From Polyangiaceae bacterium (GTDB lineage: Bacteria > Myxococcota_A > Polyangia > Polyangiales > Polyangiaceae), in assembly GCA_025936115.1 (NCBI GenBank), contig JAICTZ010000027.1, positions 26,487 to 90,486 of the forward strand: a DNA stretch of 64,000 nucleotides, given 5' to 3'. Below are positions 16,658 to 30,724 of the stretch, in pieces. The notes beneath the pieces are model-generated. The model saw only the letters and a program-made list of their open reading frames with translations. It ran no database searches and had not been told where the DNA came from. Made by a program: the position numbers and the translations under genes. Numbering within the stretch: position 1 is the stretch's first letter; each line of letters starts with the position of its first letter.

Positions 16658-17836
16658 CTAGATCAGCGCTTTCACCGCGGCGGCCAAGCGCTCGTACTGC
16701 GATGATTCGTTGTAGATCTGCGCCGTCACGCGCAGAAAGCGGCGCGGAGCAGCGGGCCAGAACGCAACAAGCACTTGGAAATGCCGCGCGACGAGCTCGG
16801 TGTAGAGCGGCTCGCTGAACGGAGACGACTCGTGCCCCACGGCTTGCGGCGCGTCCGGCAGCGTCACGCTCGCGAGCGAGCCGAGCATGCTTTCGGGGCA
16901 GAGCGGCGTGCCACCCACGCTGTCGAGCAAGCTCCGGCGCGCGCGGCAAACGAGGTCGTGATTGTGCTTTTGGAGCGCTGGAATGCCACCCGGCAAGAGC
17001 CCGGACAGAAAGTCGAGCGCGCGCGGAACAGCGAGGAGCGGCGAGGGATCGAGCGTGCCGATCCAATCGAATTCGAGCCAAAATTTCGAGCGCTCGGGTC
17101 GCGTCGTGTTGGCGCCGTGGCTGATCACGAGCGGGCGCAAGGTCGCTTGGTGCTCGGGGCGAGCCACGAGGATCGCGCTGCCCTTGGGCGTGCAGCACCA
17201 CTTGTGCAGGTTACCGACGTAGTAGTCGGCGGCGAGCGCGGCGAGGTCGAGCGGCAACATACCGGGGGCGTGGGCGCCGTCGATGAGCGAGAGCACTCCG
17301 CGCTCGCGGAGCCGCCGCACGATCTCGGCGACGGGAAAGACCATGCCCGTCGGACTCGTCACGTGATCGACGATCGCCAGGCGCGTGCGCGGCGTGACGG
17401 CGCGAAGCACGGCTTCGACGACCTCACCTGGTCCGGCGACGGGCACTGCGACGTTCGCGACGGCCACGCGCGCTCCTTGTCGTTCGGCCCAGTAGCGCGC
17501 GGCGTTGTTGCATGCGTTGTAGCCGTGGTTGGTGATCAGGACTTCGTCATCCGCGCGAAAGGCGACGGACGCGAGCACGGTATTGACGCCCACGGTCGTG
17601 TTCTGAATGAAGACCAGGTTTTTCGGCTCTGCACCCACGAAGCGCGCCACGACTTCCCGCGCGCGATCGAGCGCCGGCTCGAGCTCGTGGAGCATGAAGC
17701 GAATCGGCTCGCTCTCGAGCCGCGCGCGCCATACGTCCTGTTCGGCGAGCACGACGCGCGGGCAGGCACCGAACGCGCCGTGGTTCAGGAAATCCACCTC
17801 GGGGTCGAGCTGCCACTGTGCGGCGAAGGGATTCAC
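16658..17836 (-). CDS. Aminotransferase class V, isopenicillin-N-epimerase-like
   Basis: The 392-residue PLP enzyme opens with WQLDPEVDFLNHGAFGACP, typical of the isopenicillin N epimerase/class V branch. LIDGAHAPGMLPLDL carries the cofactor Asp, and YYVGNLHKWCCTPKGSAIL carries the Schiff-base Lys212. Members act as epimerases, cysteine desulfurase-like enzymes or other PLP enzymes; no antibiotic cluster is nearby, so the reaction is unknown. It is first in a minus-strand pair and divergent from ilvE, with 24 bp between the starts. Confidence 0.9.
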   Translation of the reverse strand: MNPFAAQWQLDPEVDFLNHGAFGACPRVVLAEQDVWRARLESEPIRFMLHELEPALDRAREVVARFVGAEPKNLVFIQNTTVGVNTVLASVAFRADDEVLITNHGYNACNNAARYWAERQGARVAVANVAVPVAGPGEVVEAVLRAVTPRTRLAIVDHVTSPTGMVFPVAEIVRRLRERGVLSLIDGAHAPGMLPLDLAALAADYYVGNLHKWCCTPKGSAILVARPEHQATLRPLVISHGANTTRPERSKFWLEFDWIGTLDPSPLLAVPRALDFLSGLLPGGIPALQKHNHDLVCRARRSLLDSVGGTPLCPESMLGSLASVTLPDAPQAVGHESSPFSEPLYTELVARHFQVLVAFWPAAPRRFLRVTAQIYNESSQYERLAAAVKALI

Positions 17837-17860
17837 GGGCTAGGATATTGACACACGCTC

Positions 17861-18862
17861 ATGGGCCCCCTCGACAAAGAATGGCCGAATTTCGACGCCA
17901 TGCCGGAAGCCGAGGTGCTCACCGGTACCCGACCGCGCGGACAGAAGCTCGCGCGCTGGGTGTGGTGGGACGGGGAGCTGCGCGAAGGCGACCAGCTGAA
18001 CGTCCACTACTACGCCAACGCGCTTCACTACGGCACCGCCGTGTTCGAAGGCATTCGCTGCTACCCGAGCGCGAGCGGCCCCGTGCTCGTCCGCTTGCGC
18101 GATCACGTCGAGCGTTTGCTCGTTTCGGCGCGACTCTACGGCATGCGCGTGCCGTTCGACGCCGAGACGCTGATTCGCGGCGCCGTCGAGCTCACGCGCC
18201 GCAACGGCATCCAAAACGGCTACTTGCGCCCGCTCGCGTATTACGGCTCCGGGCCCATCGATCTCAAACCCAAGCGTGAATGTCTCGTCCACGCGTTCAT
18301 CGCCGTGCGCGAGCTCGGCACGTTCCTCGGCGACGACGCGCTCCGCAACGGCATTCGCGTCATGGTGTCGAGCTGGCGCAAGGTGCATCACTCGATGTTG
18401 CCGACGATGGCCAAAGCGAGCGGTCATTACGCCAACAACGTGCTCGCCGCGCACGAGGCGCTCGATCACGGTTTCGACGACGCGCTGCTCTTGAACCAAG
18501 ACGGCACGGTCGCGAGCGCGACGGGCTGCAACGTCTTCTTCGTGCGCGACGGCGAGCTCGTGACGAACGACGAGTCGAGCTCGATCGTGCCCGGCATCAC
18601 GCGCGACTGCGTGCTCGACATCGCCGCCGAGCACGGCGTCAAGGTCACGATCCGCGCCTTCACGCGCGAGGATCTGCTGCGCGCGGACGAAGTCTTCTTC
18701 ACCGGCACCGCCGCCGAAGTAACGCCTGTCCGGGAGCTCGACGGCGTGAAGCTACCGACCGGCAAAGGCACGCTCGGCGCCTCGTTCCAGCGTGCCTATC
18801 TGCGCGCCGTGACCGGCAAGGACGAGGAACGCCGCGCCTGGCTCACGCCCGTGAACGGCTGA
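17861..18862 (+). CDS. ilvE: Branched-chain amino acid aminotransferase
   Basis: This 333-residue class IV (fold type IV) aminotransferase catalyses the last step of Val, Leu and Ile synthesis and the first of their breakdown. It has LNVHYYANALHYGTAVFEGI, RLRDHVERLLVSARLYGM, GYLRPLAYYG, the Schiff-base Lys185 in MAKASGHYANN, and EVFFTGTAAEVTPVRELD. All are typical of the bacterial IlvE I subfamily. The ATG at 17861 has no clear ribosome site, and an AT-rich TAGGATATTGACA lies just upstream, so a very short leader is possible. It is followed 27 bp later by a second aminotransferase gene. Confidence 0.96.
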   Translation: MGPLDKEWPNFDAMPEAEVLTGTRPRGQKLARWVWWDGELREGDQLNVHYYANALHYGTAVFEGIRCYPSASGPVLVRLRDHVERLLVSARLYGMRVPFDAETLIRGAVELTRRNGIQNGYLRPLAYYGSGPIDLKPKRECLVHAFIAVRELGTFLGDDALRNGIRVMVSSWRKVHHSMLPTMAKASGHYANNVLAAHEALDHGFDDALLLNQDGTVASATGCNVFFVRDGELVTNDESSSIVPGITRDCVLDIAAEHGVKVTIRAFTREDLLRADEVFFTGTAAEVTPVRELDGVKLPTGKGTLGASFQRAYLRAVTGKDEERRAWLTPVNG

Positions 18863-18889
18863 CAGTTTTGTATTAGGCTTCGCGCCGCC

Positions 18890-20098
18890 ATGTCGATAAG
18901 CCAGTCGTTCTTTCGAGACATCCCACTCGCCCCTCCCGATCCCATCCTCGGCATCACGGACGCCTTCGCGGCGGACACGAACCCGAAGAAGGTGAACCTC
19001 GGTGTCGGCGTGTACCAGGACGGGCAGGGCCGGATTCCGGTGCTCCGTACGGTGCGGGAAGCCGAAAAGCGTTGGCTCGAGCTCGAAAACTCCAAGGCAT
19101 ACCTACCGATCGACGGCCTGCCCGCGTATCGCACGGGCGTTCAGAATCTGCTCTTCGGCGCCGAGCACCCGTTCGTCAAAAATGGACAGCTCGTGACGGC
19201 GCAGACGCTGGGCGGCACGGGCGGCCTGCGCATGGGCGCCGACTTTTTGAAGCGCTTCCTGCCCCAATCGGAGATTTGGGTCAGCTCGCCCACGTGGGAA
19301 AACCACCGCGCCGTGTTCGAAGCGGCGGGCCTCAAGGTCAACGACTACCCGTATTACGATCCGGAAACGCGCGGACTTGCCTTCGGCAAGATGACGGCGG
19401 CGCTCCGGCAGCTGCCGGCCGCGAGCATCGTGCTGCTCCACGCCTGCTGTCACAACCCGACCGGCGTCGATCTCGATCGCGGCCAGTGGCAGGAGCTGAC
19501 GGCGCTGTTCAAGCAGCAGAATCTCGTGCCCTTCATCGATCTGGCGTACCAGGGCTTGGCCGAGGGCATCGAGCAGGACGCCTTCGCCGTGCGCACGTTC
19601 GCCGAGTCGGGCGTCCCCGTCGTCGTCTCGAGCTCCTTCTCGAAGTCGTTTTCGCTTTACCGTGAGCGCGTCGGCGCAGTGACGCTCGTCACGGCCAGCG
19701 CCGACGAGGCAAAGCGCGCGGCTTCCCAGCTCAAGCGTGTCATCCGCACGAGCTACTCGAACCCGAGCTCGCACGGCGCGCAGGTCGTCGCGCTCATTCT
19801 CGGTGACGCCGAGCTCCGCGCGAGCTGGGAAGCGGAGCTCGCCGACATGCGCGAGCGCATTTTGCGCATGCGTTCGCTCTTCGTGCAAAAGCTCGCAACC
19901 AAGCAGCAGACGCGCGACTTCTCGTTCATCGAGAAGCAGCGCGGCATGTTCTCGTACTCCGGGCTCGATCTGCCGCGCGTGCAGCGGCTGCGCACCGAAT
20001 TCGGGCTCTACATCGTCGATAGCGGCCGCATGTGCGTGGCCGCCATGAACGAGAACAACATCGACTACATCACCGACGCGATCGCGAAGGTGGTGTAA
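18890..20098 (+). CDS. Aspartate/aromatic amino acid aminotransferase (class I alpha)
   Basis: The 402-residue protein is close to AspC/TyrB and to eukaryotic aspartate aminotransferases rather than to the usual bacterial I-gamma type. It has the start APPDPILGITDAFAADTNPK, VNLGVGVYQD, LLHACCHNPTGVDL, VPFIDLAYQGL and the Schiff-base Lys252 in SSSFSKSFSLYRERVG. It transfers amino groups between 2-oxoglutarate and aspartate or aromatic amino acids. Probably in one operon with ilvE. Confidence 0.95.
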   Translation: MSISQSFFRDIPLAPPDPILGITDAFAADTNPKKVNLGVGVYQDGQGRIPVLRTVREAEKRWLELENSKAYLPIDGLPAYRTGVQNLLFGAEHPFVKNGQLVTAQTLGGTGGLRMGADFLKRFLPQSEIWVSSPTWENHRAVFEAAGLKVNDYPYYDPETRGLAFGKMTAALRQLPAASIVLLHACCHNPTGVDLDRGQWQELTALFKQQNLVPFIDLAYQGLAEGIEQDAFAVRTFAESGVPVVVSSSFSKSFSLYRERVGAVTLVTASADEAKRAASQLKRVIRTSYSNPSSHGAQVVALILGDAELRASWEAELADMRERILRMRSLFVQKLATKQQTRDFSFIEKQRGMFSYSGLDLPRVQRLRTEFGLYIVDSGRMCVAAMNENNIDYITDAIAKVV

Positions 20099-20104
20099 AG
20101 CGGG

Positions 20105-20791
20105 TCACGGCTCGCCGAGCGCGAAGGAGGCGCCGCGAGCGTTCGCGGCGTTGCCGTGCTCGACGAGCACAGCGCGGTAGATCACGGTGCCGTCGGCCGC
20201 CGTGATCTCACCCGCGAGGTCGATGCCCGGCACGGCGTGGCTCTCGGTGATGCCGAGGTTCGCTTCCTGTTCGCCGAGCATGACGCGGTAGTTCTTGGTC
20301 TCGCAGTCGAGCTCGGACGGGCCGACCATGCAGGTTCCCTTGGTGCTCGCCGTCAGGCCGACGTTCTCGTCGGGAGCGAGACTCGCCGAAGCCATGAATG
20401 TTTCGTAATCGGCGAGCGTTCCAGGCTGCTCTTCGCCCTCGACGAGCACGGCCACACGCCCGATCTCGCCGTTCGGGTCGCTCCAAATGCGGAGCGAGCG
20501 CGCACCTTCGTCGTCCTCGAGCTTGTACTCGATGACCCACGCGTCGTCCTCGCGGGCCACGACGCGTTCGGTGAAGAGCGCCGGGCGTTTGCGGAAGCTG
20601 CCGCTCACGACGTGCACGTTGAAATCGCCGACGTGTCGCGCGACCGCGTCGACGGGGTTCCGCGCGGGGAATTTCGCCGCCGGTTCAGCGGGCGGAGCGC
20701 TGCGGGGCGCGACTGCCGCCGTTCGTTCCGCGCCGCATCCGACGAGCGCTAACGCCGTGAAAACGAGAGGCCCAAGCCGAGCTGTGCGCAT
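20105..20791 (-). CDS. Hypothetical lipoprotein
   Basis: The 228-residue product has a clear lipoprotein signal (LVFTALALVGC) and a short Ala/Pro-rich linker. The globular part is acidic and beta-rich, with VDAVARHVGDFNVHVVSGSF, AWVIEYKLEDDEGARSL and TCMVGPSELDCETKNY. Two cysteines around residue 155 may form a disulfide. I do not recognise the family. It converges on the aspartate aminotransferase gene and diverges from the histidine kinase gene. Confidence 0.75.
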   Translation of the reverse strand: MRTARLGPLVFTALALVGCGAERTAAVAPRSAPPAEPAAKFPARNPVDAVARHVGDFNVHVVSGSFRKRPALFTERVVAREDDAWVIEYKLEDDEGARSLRIWSDPNGEIGRVAVLVEGEEQPGTLADYETFMASASLAPDENVGLTASTKGTCMVGPSELDCETKNYRVMLGEQEANLGITESHAVPGIDLAGEITAADGTVIYRAVLVEHGNAANARGASFALGEP

Positions 20792-20856
20792 GTGAGAGCG
20801 CTTCGCACGTCGCGGGCCGAACGGCCAAGTTTCGAACAGATGCTCGTGTTACGCTC

Positions 20857-22455
20857 GTGCTCCGGATGGCGAGTGGAGCGAGTGAGGACGACGGCGATCG
20901 GACGCTGCGCGAGGACGTAGTCCGCGCGGAAACCGCGCTGAAAGCCTCGGAAGAGCGCTTTCGCACGGTCGTGCACGGGGCCCCCGACGGCGTCGCGATC
21001 CTGCGCGGACCCACCATTCTCTATCTGAATCCGCGTGCGGCGCGCTTGCTCGGGCTGGCTCACCCGGAGGACGGCTACGGGCGCCGCATCACGGATTTCA
21101 TCCATCCCGACGACCAGGCCATCGCTGCCACGCGCATTCGCGACCTGCTCCAAACCGGTACGTCGCACGAAGCCCCGCACGAGTACCGCTCGCGCTCGCG
21201 CAACGGCCGCGACCTCGTGATCGAGATCAGCTCGATCCTCATCGACTTCGACGGCGGTCCCGCAGTGCTCGCGTTCGCGCGGGACGTGACCGAGCGCAAG
21301 GCGATGCAGTCACGTCTCGCGCAAGCCGATCGGCTCGCTGCGCTCGGCATGCTGTCCGCGGGCGTCGCGCACGAGATCAACAATCCGCTCGCCTACGTGC
21401 TCTTGAATCTCGAGCTCATGAGCCGGGAGCTCGCGAAAGACTCAGCTGTCGAGCGCGCGGCGCTCGTGGCGCGGCTCGAAGAGGCGCGTCACGGCGCCGA
21501 ACGCGTCGCGACGATCGTGCGCGATTTGAAGACATTCGCGCGCGAAGACCAGGGCGTGCGCTGGCCCGTGGAGCTCGAGGCCGTGCTCGACGCGGCGCTC
21601 AGCGTGGTCGGGCCCGAAATCGAGAAGCGCGGGCGCGTGACGCGCAGCTACGGCCAAATCCCGACGGTCGAGGGCATCGCCGCCCGGCTCGAGCAGGTCT
21701 TCGTCAATTTGCTCTTGAACGCGGCGCAAGCGCTGCCTGAAGGCGAGCCCGAGCGTCACGAAGTCAGGGTGAGCGCCAGTCACGACTCCGAGTGGATTTA
21801 CGTGAAGGTGCGCGACACCGGCGTCGGCATGACGGACGAGGTCCAGCGGCGCGTGTTCGACCCGTTCTTCACGACGAAGGCGCCGGGCGGCGGCACCGGG
21901 CTCGGCCTGCCGATCTGCCAGGGCATCGTCGGCGCCCACGGCGGCACGCTCGAGGTCACGAGCGCGCCGGGCGCAGGCAGCACCTTCACGGTCAAACTCC
22001 GGCGTTTCCAAGGCGCGCACGGCAATCGGCCCGTGGAGTCGCTCGTGCCCCCCTCGCCGCGCGGACGGATCCTCATCGTCGACGACGACGCCACGGTGGC
22101 CCGTACGCTGAGCCTCGCGCTCGAGCAGGACCACACTGTCACCGTCGTCACGAGCGGCCCCGATGCGCTCGCGGCGCTCCGGGCCGCGCCCCGCGATCGC
22201 AATTTCGACGCTGTGCTCTGCGATCTACTCATGCCCGGCATGACGGGCGCCGAGCTCTTCGCGATCGCGCGCGCCGAGCTCCCGCGCGTCGCCGAGCGCT
22301 TCATCTTCATGTCCGGCGGCTATTGGGCGGGCAGCGACGCCTCCCAGACGGGCCGCCAGCCCGTGCTCGAAAAGCCGTTCAACCTCGAGCAGGTGCGAGC
22401 GGCACTGCGGGACGTGGTGACTCGCTCGCAAAGCTCGCCCCCGGACGTCGAGTAG
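20857..22455 (+). CDS. Hybrid sensor histidine kinase (PAS-HisKA-HATPase-REC)
   Basis: The 532-residue cytosolic kinase has no membrane span. A PAS domain (about residues 28-145; RFRTVVHGAPDGVAIL) is followed by a dimerisation/phosphoacceptor helix with the His in LSAGVAHEINNPLAYVLLN. The ATPase domain has FVNLLLNAAQALP, VRDTGVGM and GTGLGLPICQGIV. A C-terminal receiver has ILIVDDDATVARTL, the phospho-Asp in VLCDLLMPGMTG and the Lys in VLEKPF. Phosphate may pass on to a separate partner; none is adjacent. The start is GTG 20857 or ATG 20866. Its last 77 nt overlap the convergent gene. Confidence 0.95.
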   Translation: MLRMASGASEDDGDRTLREDVVRAETALKASEERFRTVVHGAPDGVAILRGPTILYLNPRAARLLGLAHPEDGYGRRITDFIHPDDQAIAATRIRDLLQTGTSHEAPHEYRSRSRNGRDLVIEISSILIDFDGGPAVLAFARDVTERKAMQSRLAQADRLAALGMLSAGVAHEINNPLAYVLLNLELMSRELAKDSAVERAALVARLEEARHGAERVATIVRDLKTFAREDQGVRWPVELEAVLDAALSVVGPEIEKRGRVTRSYGQIPTVEGIAARLEQVFVNLLLNAAQALPEGEPERHEVRVSASHDSEWIYVKVRDTGVGMTDEVQRRVFDPFFTTKAPGGGTGLGLPICQGIVGAHGGTLEVTSAPGAGSTFTVKLRRFQGAHGNRPVESLVPPSPRGRILIVDDDATVARTLSLALEQDHTVTVVTSGPDALAALRAAPRDRNFDAVLCDLLMPGMTGAELFAIARAELPRVAERFIFMSGGYWAGSDASQTGRQPVLEKPFNLEQVRAALRDVVTRSQSSPPDVE

Positions 22456-23359
22456 TCGCGGCCGCGCAAAACGCGCGGTGTTGCGCGAGCGCATCGACGA
22501 GATCCCCCGTGCTCTTCGGCATGGGAACGCGCGCCCGCGCCATGTCGGCGATGAGCTCCTTGCCGCGCCTGAGGAGCGAACGGCCGACCATCGCGAGCTC
22601 GCTCTCGAGCGGCGTCGGCGTCGACGGCCAGCGCGGCTCGAAGTAGGCGAGCTTTTCGCCCGCACAGACGAACGTCGTCCAAGTCTCGAACACGTCGGCG
22701 TCGGTGCGTAGTGTCTCGCACTTCACGCGCGCGGCCGCCGCGTACTCGAAAATCAGCGGCTCGATGCCCGAGAACACCGGCCAGGCCCCGAGCGCGTCCG
22801 CGAGCTCGTTCGCGACCCGATCGATGGTGCGCATCGTGAGCGCGATCTTCAAATAACGGCTCTTGTAAAACTCCTCGATCGGGAACGCGAAAGCCTTGAA
22901 CGGCTCGCCCCAGAGCTCGTCGATGCCCTCGTCGCCGCTGCGGTGCAAGACCATGCGCCCGAGGTCGAGCGCCTCGGTCAAGTGTTGCCCGCATTGCTTC
23001 ATGAGCGCGTTGTCGCTCTTCACGATCACGCCGAGCTTCTGGAGCTCGACGAGCTTCTGGAAAATGTCGGCGGCACGATTGAAGAGCGCGCCCGCGAGCA
23101 TGGCCGCTTTCACGCGCCGGCGCTCGGGCACGCTTTCGTCGTCGTAAGCGGCGCGCGCCTCCTCGAGCCGTTCACCGGGCACGTTGATGCCGTGCTCGAC
23201 GTGGTTGAACAGACGCCGCGTGAGCGCCTCGATCAAGCGCCGCTTTTCGAGCAGCGTGTCGGCGGGCACCGGATACGCCTTGATCCAGTAGCCGTCGTAG
23301 TAGACGCGCAGGCGTCCATCGATCACTCGCTCGGTGCCGACCTCGATTTCTTCTTCCAT
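22379..23359 (-). CDS. Conserved hypothetical protein, mostly helical
   Basis: The 326-residue protein has no signal or membrane segment. The N-terminus (GRLRVYYDGYWIKAYPVPAD) is followed by a long helical body (RRLIEALTRRLFNHVEHGIN, RRRVKAAMLAGALFNRAADI, KLGVIVKSDNALMKQCGQHL). I do not recognise the family; the composition suggests a soluble all-alpha protein. The 3' end overlaps the last 77 nt of the convergent histidine kinase gene, and the last 25 or so residues are low in complexity, so the native end may have been extended by loss of a stop. Confidence 0.7.
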   Translation of the reverse strand: MEEEIEVGTERVIDGRLRVYYDGYWIKAYPVPADTLLEKRRLIEALTRRLFNHVEHGINVPGERLEEARAAYDDESVPERRRVKAAMLAGALFNRAADIFQKLVELQKLGVIVKSDNALMKQCGQHLTEALDLGRMVLHRSGDEGIDELWGEPFKAFAFPIEEFYKSRYLKIALTMRTIDRVANELADALGAWPVFSGIEPLIFEYAAAARVKCETLRTDADVFETWTTFVCAGEKLAYFEPRWPSTPTPLESELAMVGRSLLRRGKELIADMARARVPMPKSTGDLVDALAQHRAFCAAATTRRPGASFASESPRPAVPLAPARG

Positions 23360-23579
23360 GGCGAAGCTTTCGGCGATTGAGCACGCTCGCGCGGCTGGAG
23401 CTCTGGCTCGAGCTTAGGCTGCGTTCACCCGCGCACTCTACCTCTGCCCGTCGAATTTGCTCGAGCGAAGCGCGATCAAAAATGCTCGGCGCGCGTCACC
23501 CGTCTAGATGGATACCGGCGAGGCCTGCGTCGGTGGTCGGCTGTGGAAACCCTGTAGAAACGCCTGTGCGTAACGCGCG

Positions 23580-28003
<4,424 letters not shown>

Positions 28004-28007
<4 letters not shown>

Positions 28008-28960
28008 CGAGCGAAGCGAGCCGTCGCCTCGACGAGCTCGTGCACGATGCCCGGCTCGAACGCCGAATGACCGGCATCCGCCACGACGCGAAAGTCCGCT
28101 TCGGGCCAGGCGCGGTGCAAATCCCACGCGCTTTCGAGCGGGCAGATCACGTCGTACCGACCCTGCACGATCACGGCCGGAATGTGCCGGATGCGCGGCA
28201 CGTCGAGAATCAATTGGTTCTCACGTTCGAGAAAGCCACGGTGCATGAAGTAATGACACTCGATGCGGGCGAAAGCGAGACTGAAGTCGTTGCCTGCGCA
28301 GCTCGCGATGTAATCCCGATCTTGAACGAGGTGCGCCGTGCTCGCCTCCCACACGCTCCAGGCGCGCGCGGCTTCCTGGCGCACGGCGAGGTTGTCGCTC
28401 GTGAGCCGCCGGTGATACGCCGCGATCATGTCGCCGCGCTCGGCCTCGGGGATCGGCGCCAGGTACTTCTGCCACGACTCGGGGAAGAAGCGGCTCGCGC
28501 CCGCTTGGTAGAACCATTCGAGCTCCCAGCGCCGCAGCAGAAAAATGCCGCGCAAGACGAGCTCCGTGACGCGCTCGGGATGCTTCTCGGCGTAGGCGAG
28601 CGCGAGCGTGCTGCCCCACGAGCCGCCGAACACGAGCCAGCGCTCGATGCCGAGGTGTTTGCGCAACGTCTCGATGTCGGCAACGAGGTGCGGCGTCGTA
28701 TTGTCGACGAGCGAGGCGTGCGGGCGGCTCTTGCCGCAACCGCGCTGATCGAAGAGCACGATGCGATAGCGCGTGGGATCGAAGAAGCGCCGTTGTCGCG
28801 GGCTCGTGCCGCCACCTGGGCCCCCGTGCAAGAACACGGCCGGTTTGCCCGCGGGATTGCCCGACTCCTCGTAATAGAGCGAGTGTTCGCCGCCCACGTC
28901 CAAGAACCCAGTGCGATACGGCTGCACTTCTTGGTAAAAACCACGGCGGGCGTCGGTCAT
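28004..28960 (-). CDS. pip: Proline iminopeptidase
   Basis: The 318-residue alpha/beta hydrolase of peptidase family S33 removes N-terminal proline from peptides in the cytoplasm. It begins YQEVQPYRTGFLDVGGEHSL, has the oxyanion motif LHGGPGGGTSPRQRRFFDP, DQRGCGKSRPHA, the catalytic Ser near residue 112 in VFGGSWGSTLALAYAEKHP, and the C-terminal Asp/His region VQGRYDVICP and VADAGHSAFEPG. Length and motifs are normal. It is the first gene of an operon with the P-type ATPase. Confidence 0.97.
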
Positions 28961-29064
28961 GGGGGCAGCGGAGCGTGCCAGAGCAACGGCCGTGCGTCGA
29001 GAGCGGCATCGTGTTAGCTCCGAGCATCGCGAAACGGCGACGAGCGTCCGTTTCGCCCGTCTTC

Positions 29065-29838
29065 ATGGCCCTCACCGAGCCGACTCCGCCCGACCTCACC
29101 GAACTCGTGACGCAGGCGCGCCGAGGCCTCCGGCGCGACATCGCCGCACTCGAAGCTGCGCTCGATGACGCCGAGCTCTACCTGCCGCTGCGTAGCCCCA
29201 TCGCGGGCGCGCCCGAGGGGGAGGCCATTGCGCTCGACCGCGAGCTCGAAATCGTGCCGCACCTTTTGCGTGACGCCGAAGGTCAGGGTTACGCAGCGCT
29301 CTTCACGCGCCCCGAGCTCGTCGAAGCCGTCGCGAACGAGCTCGGCTGGAAGACGGACGGGGACGAGCTCAGCGTGTGCTCGCTGCCGGCGCGCGTCGCC
29401 TGCGAGCTGTCGCTCGGCGTGATCGACGAAGAAAGCGTGTTCGGCCTCGTGCTCGACGCGGGCCAGGCGAGCGAGCTCTTGCTCCGCCGCTCCGAGCTCG
29501 CGAGCATCGTCGCCGGCCGCGCCGTGCCGCTCGTCGGCTACCTCGCCGATCTGCCGCCGCTCGACGACGAACAAGTGCTCCTCGCCGAACCGAGCGATCC
29601 GCCCCCACCCGCCTTCGTGAGCGCGCTCGAGCGCTGCCTGGCGGAGACGCCCGAAATCACGACGTACCGCCTGGCGCGCACCTTCAATCCCGAGCGCGAC
29701 CTCGAGCCCCACTTGACGCTCCGCCTCGGCAGCGCGGACGGCGCCGACCGCCGCGCGCTCGCCGCCCGCGTGATCGGCGCCGTGGGCGAGCTCGTGCCGC
29801 CGCCCGGCTACATCGACATCGTCTTCGACGATGCTTGA
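29065..29838 (+). CDS. SseB-like protein
   Basis: The 257-residue cytosolic protein matches the two-domain SseB family (PF07179 plus PF14581). An N-terminal domain has DAELYLPLRSPIAG, HLLRDAEGQGYAALFTRPE and CSLPARVACELSLGV. A C-terminal domain has FVSALERCLAETPEITTYRL and EPHLTLRLGSADG. Cellular role unclear. The ATG at 29065 (MALTEPTPPD) gives the family start; 28975 would add a basic unconserved leader. It overlaps the acyltransferase gene by 8 nt. Confidence 0.8.
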   Translation: MALTEPTPPDLTELVTQARRGLRRDIAALEAALDDAELYLPLRSPIAGAPEGEAIALDRELEIVPHLLRDAEGQGYAALFTRPELVEAVANELGWKTDGDELSVCSLPARVACELSLGVIDEESVFGLVLDAGQASELLLRRSELASIVAGRAVPLVGYLADLPPLDDEQVLLAEPSDPPPPAFVSALERCLAETPEITTYRLARTFNPERDLEPHLTLRLGSADGADRRALAARVIGAVGELVPPPGYIDIVFDDA

Positions 29839-30703
29839 GAGCACACCGGCCACGCGCCTCCCGGCGCGCCCCGACTTACTCGCCGCGGGCGAGCAGCGCC
29901 TCGGCTTCATGGAGCGGCACATCATCGCCCTCGTGCGCCGGACGTTCGAGCCCGGCCCTACCGATCGCGCCATTCGCTTTCTCCAGCATTGGATCGGCTC
30001 GACCTGGATCCACCATTTCACCAAGAACCTCCGCTACGTGTTCGGCCTCGAGCGGCTCCCGCGTCTCGAGCCGCGTCAGAGCTACCTGCTCGTCTCGAAT
30101 CACCGCAGCTTCTTCGACCTCTACGTCGTCATCGGCCACCTCGTGCGCCTGCGCATGCGGCACCGCATCCTCTTCCCCGTGCGCGCCGACTTCTTCTATA
30201 CGGGTCCGCTCGGCCTCTTCGTCAACGGCGTCATGAGCTTTTTCGCCATGTATCCGCCGATTTTTCGCGAGCGTAAGAAGCTCGCCTTGAACCTCGTGAG
30301 TCTCGACGAGCTCGCGTGGCTACTCAGACAGGGCGGCTACTTTTGCGGCATCCACCCCGAGGGCACGCGCAAGAAGGACGACGATCCCTACACCTTCTTG
30401 CCGGCCCAGCGCGGCGTCGGCCGCGTCATTCACGAAGCGCGCGTCCCCGTCATCCCCGTCTTCATCAACGGCCTCCTGCCGAACGATCTCGCGCGCCAAG
30501 TCACGAGCAACTTCGACGGCACCGGCCGCAAAATCGTCGTCGTGTTCGGCGCTCCCATCGATTTTTCGGACCTCCTCGCCGAGCCCGGCTCGCCCAAGGT
30601 GCACCAAGCGATCGCCGATCGCACACTCGAAGTCATCGGCCGCCTCGGCGCCGAAGAGCGCCTGCACCGCGCGGAGCTCGAACGGCCGGCTCCGACGGCG
30701 TGA
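29831..30703 (+). CDS. PlsC-family acyltransferase
   Basis: The 290-residue membrane-associated protein transfers an acyl chain, most likely to lysophosphatidate in phospholipid synthesis. It has the acyltransferase box VSNHRSFFDLYVVIGH (NHxxxxD), RADFFYTGPLG, the substrate motif GIHPEGTRKKDD and VPVIPVFINGL. The start overlaps the SseB-like gene by 8 nt, which implies coupling. The exact acceptor is not determined by the sequence. Confidence 0.9.
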   Translation: MLESTPATRLPARPDLLAAGEQRLGFMERHIIALVRRTFEPGPTDRAIRFLQHWIGSTWIHHFTKNLRYVFGLERLPRLEPRQSYLLVSNHRSFFDLYVVIGHLVRLRMRHRILFPVRADFFYTGPLGLFVNGVMSFFAMYPPIFRERKKLALNLVSLDELAWLLRQGGYFCGIHPEGTRKKDDDPYTFLPAQRGVGRVIHEARVPVIPVFINGLLPNDLARQVTSNFDGTGRKIVVVFGAPIDFSDLLAEPGSPKVHQAIADRTLEVIGRLGAEERLHRAELERPAPTA

Positions 30704-30724
30704 CCGGCTGGCGCGAACAACGAG

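Noticed and set aside
17841..17860. Sigma-70 promoter TTGACA before ilvE
   Set aside because: The TTGACA at 17848 would place its -10 box inside the coding region, so it cannot serve the annotated start.
28008..28127. Longer N-terminus of the P-type ATPase starting at 28127
   Set aside because: It would overlap the iminopeptidase gene by more than 120 nt with Arg-rich sequence; the ATGA overlap start at 28007 is natural.
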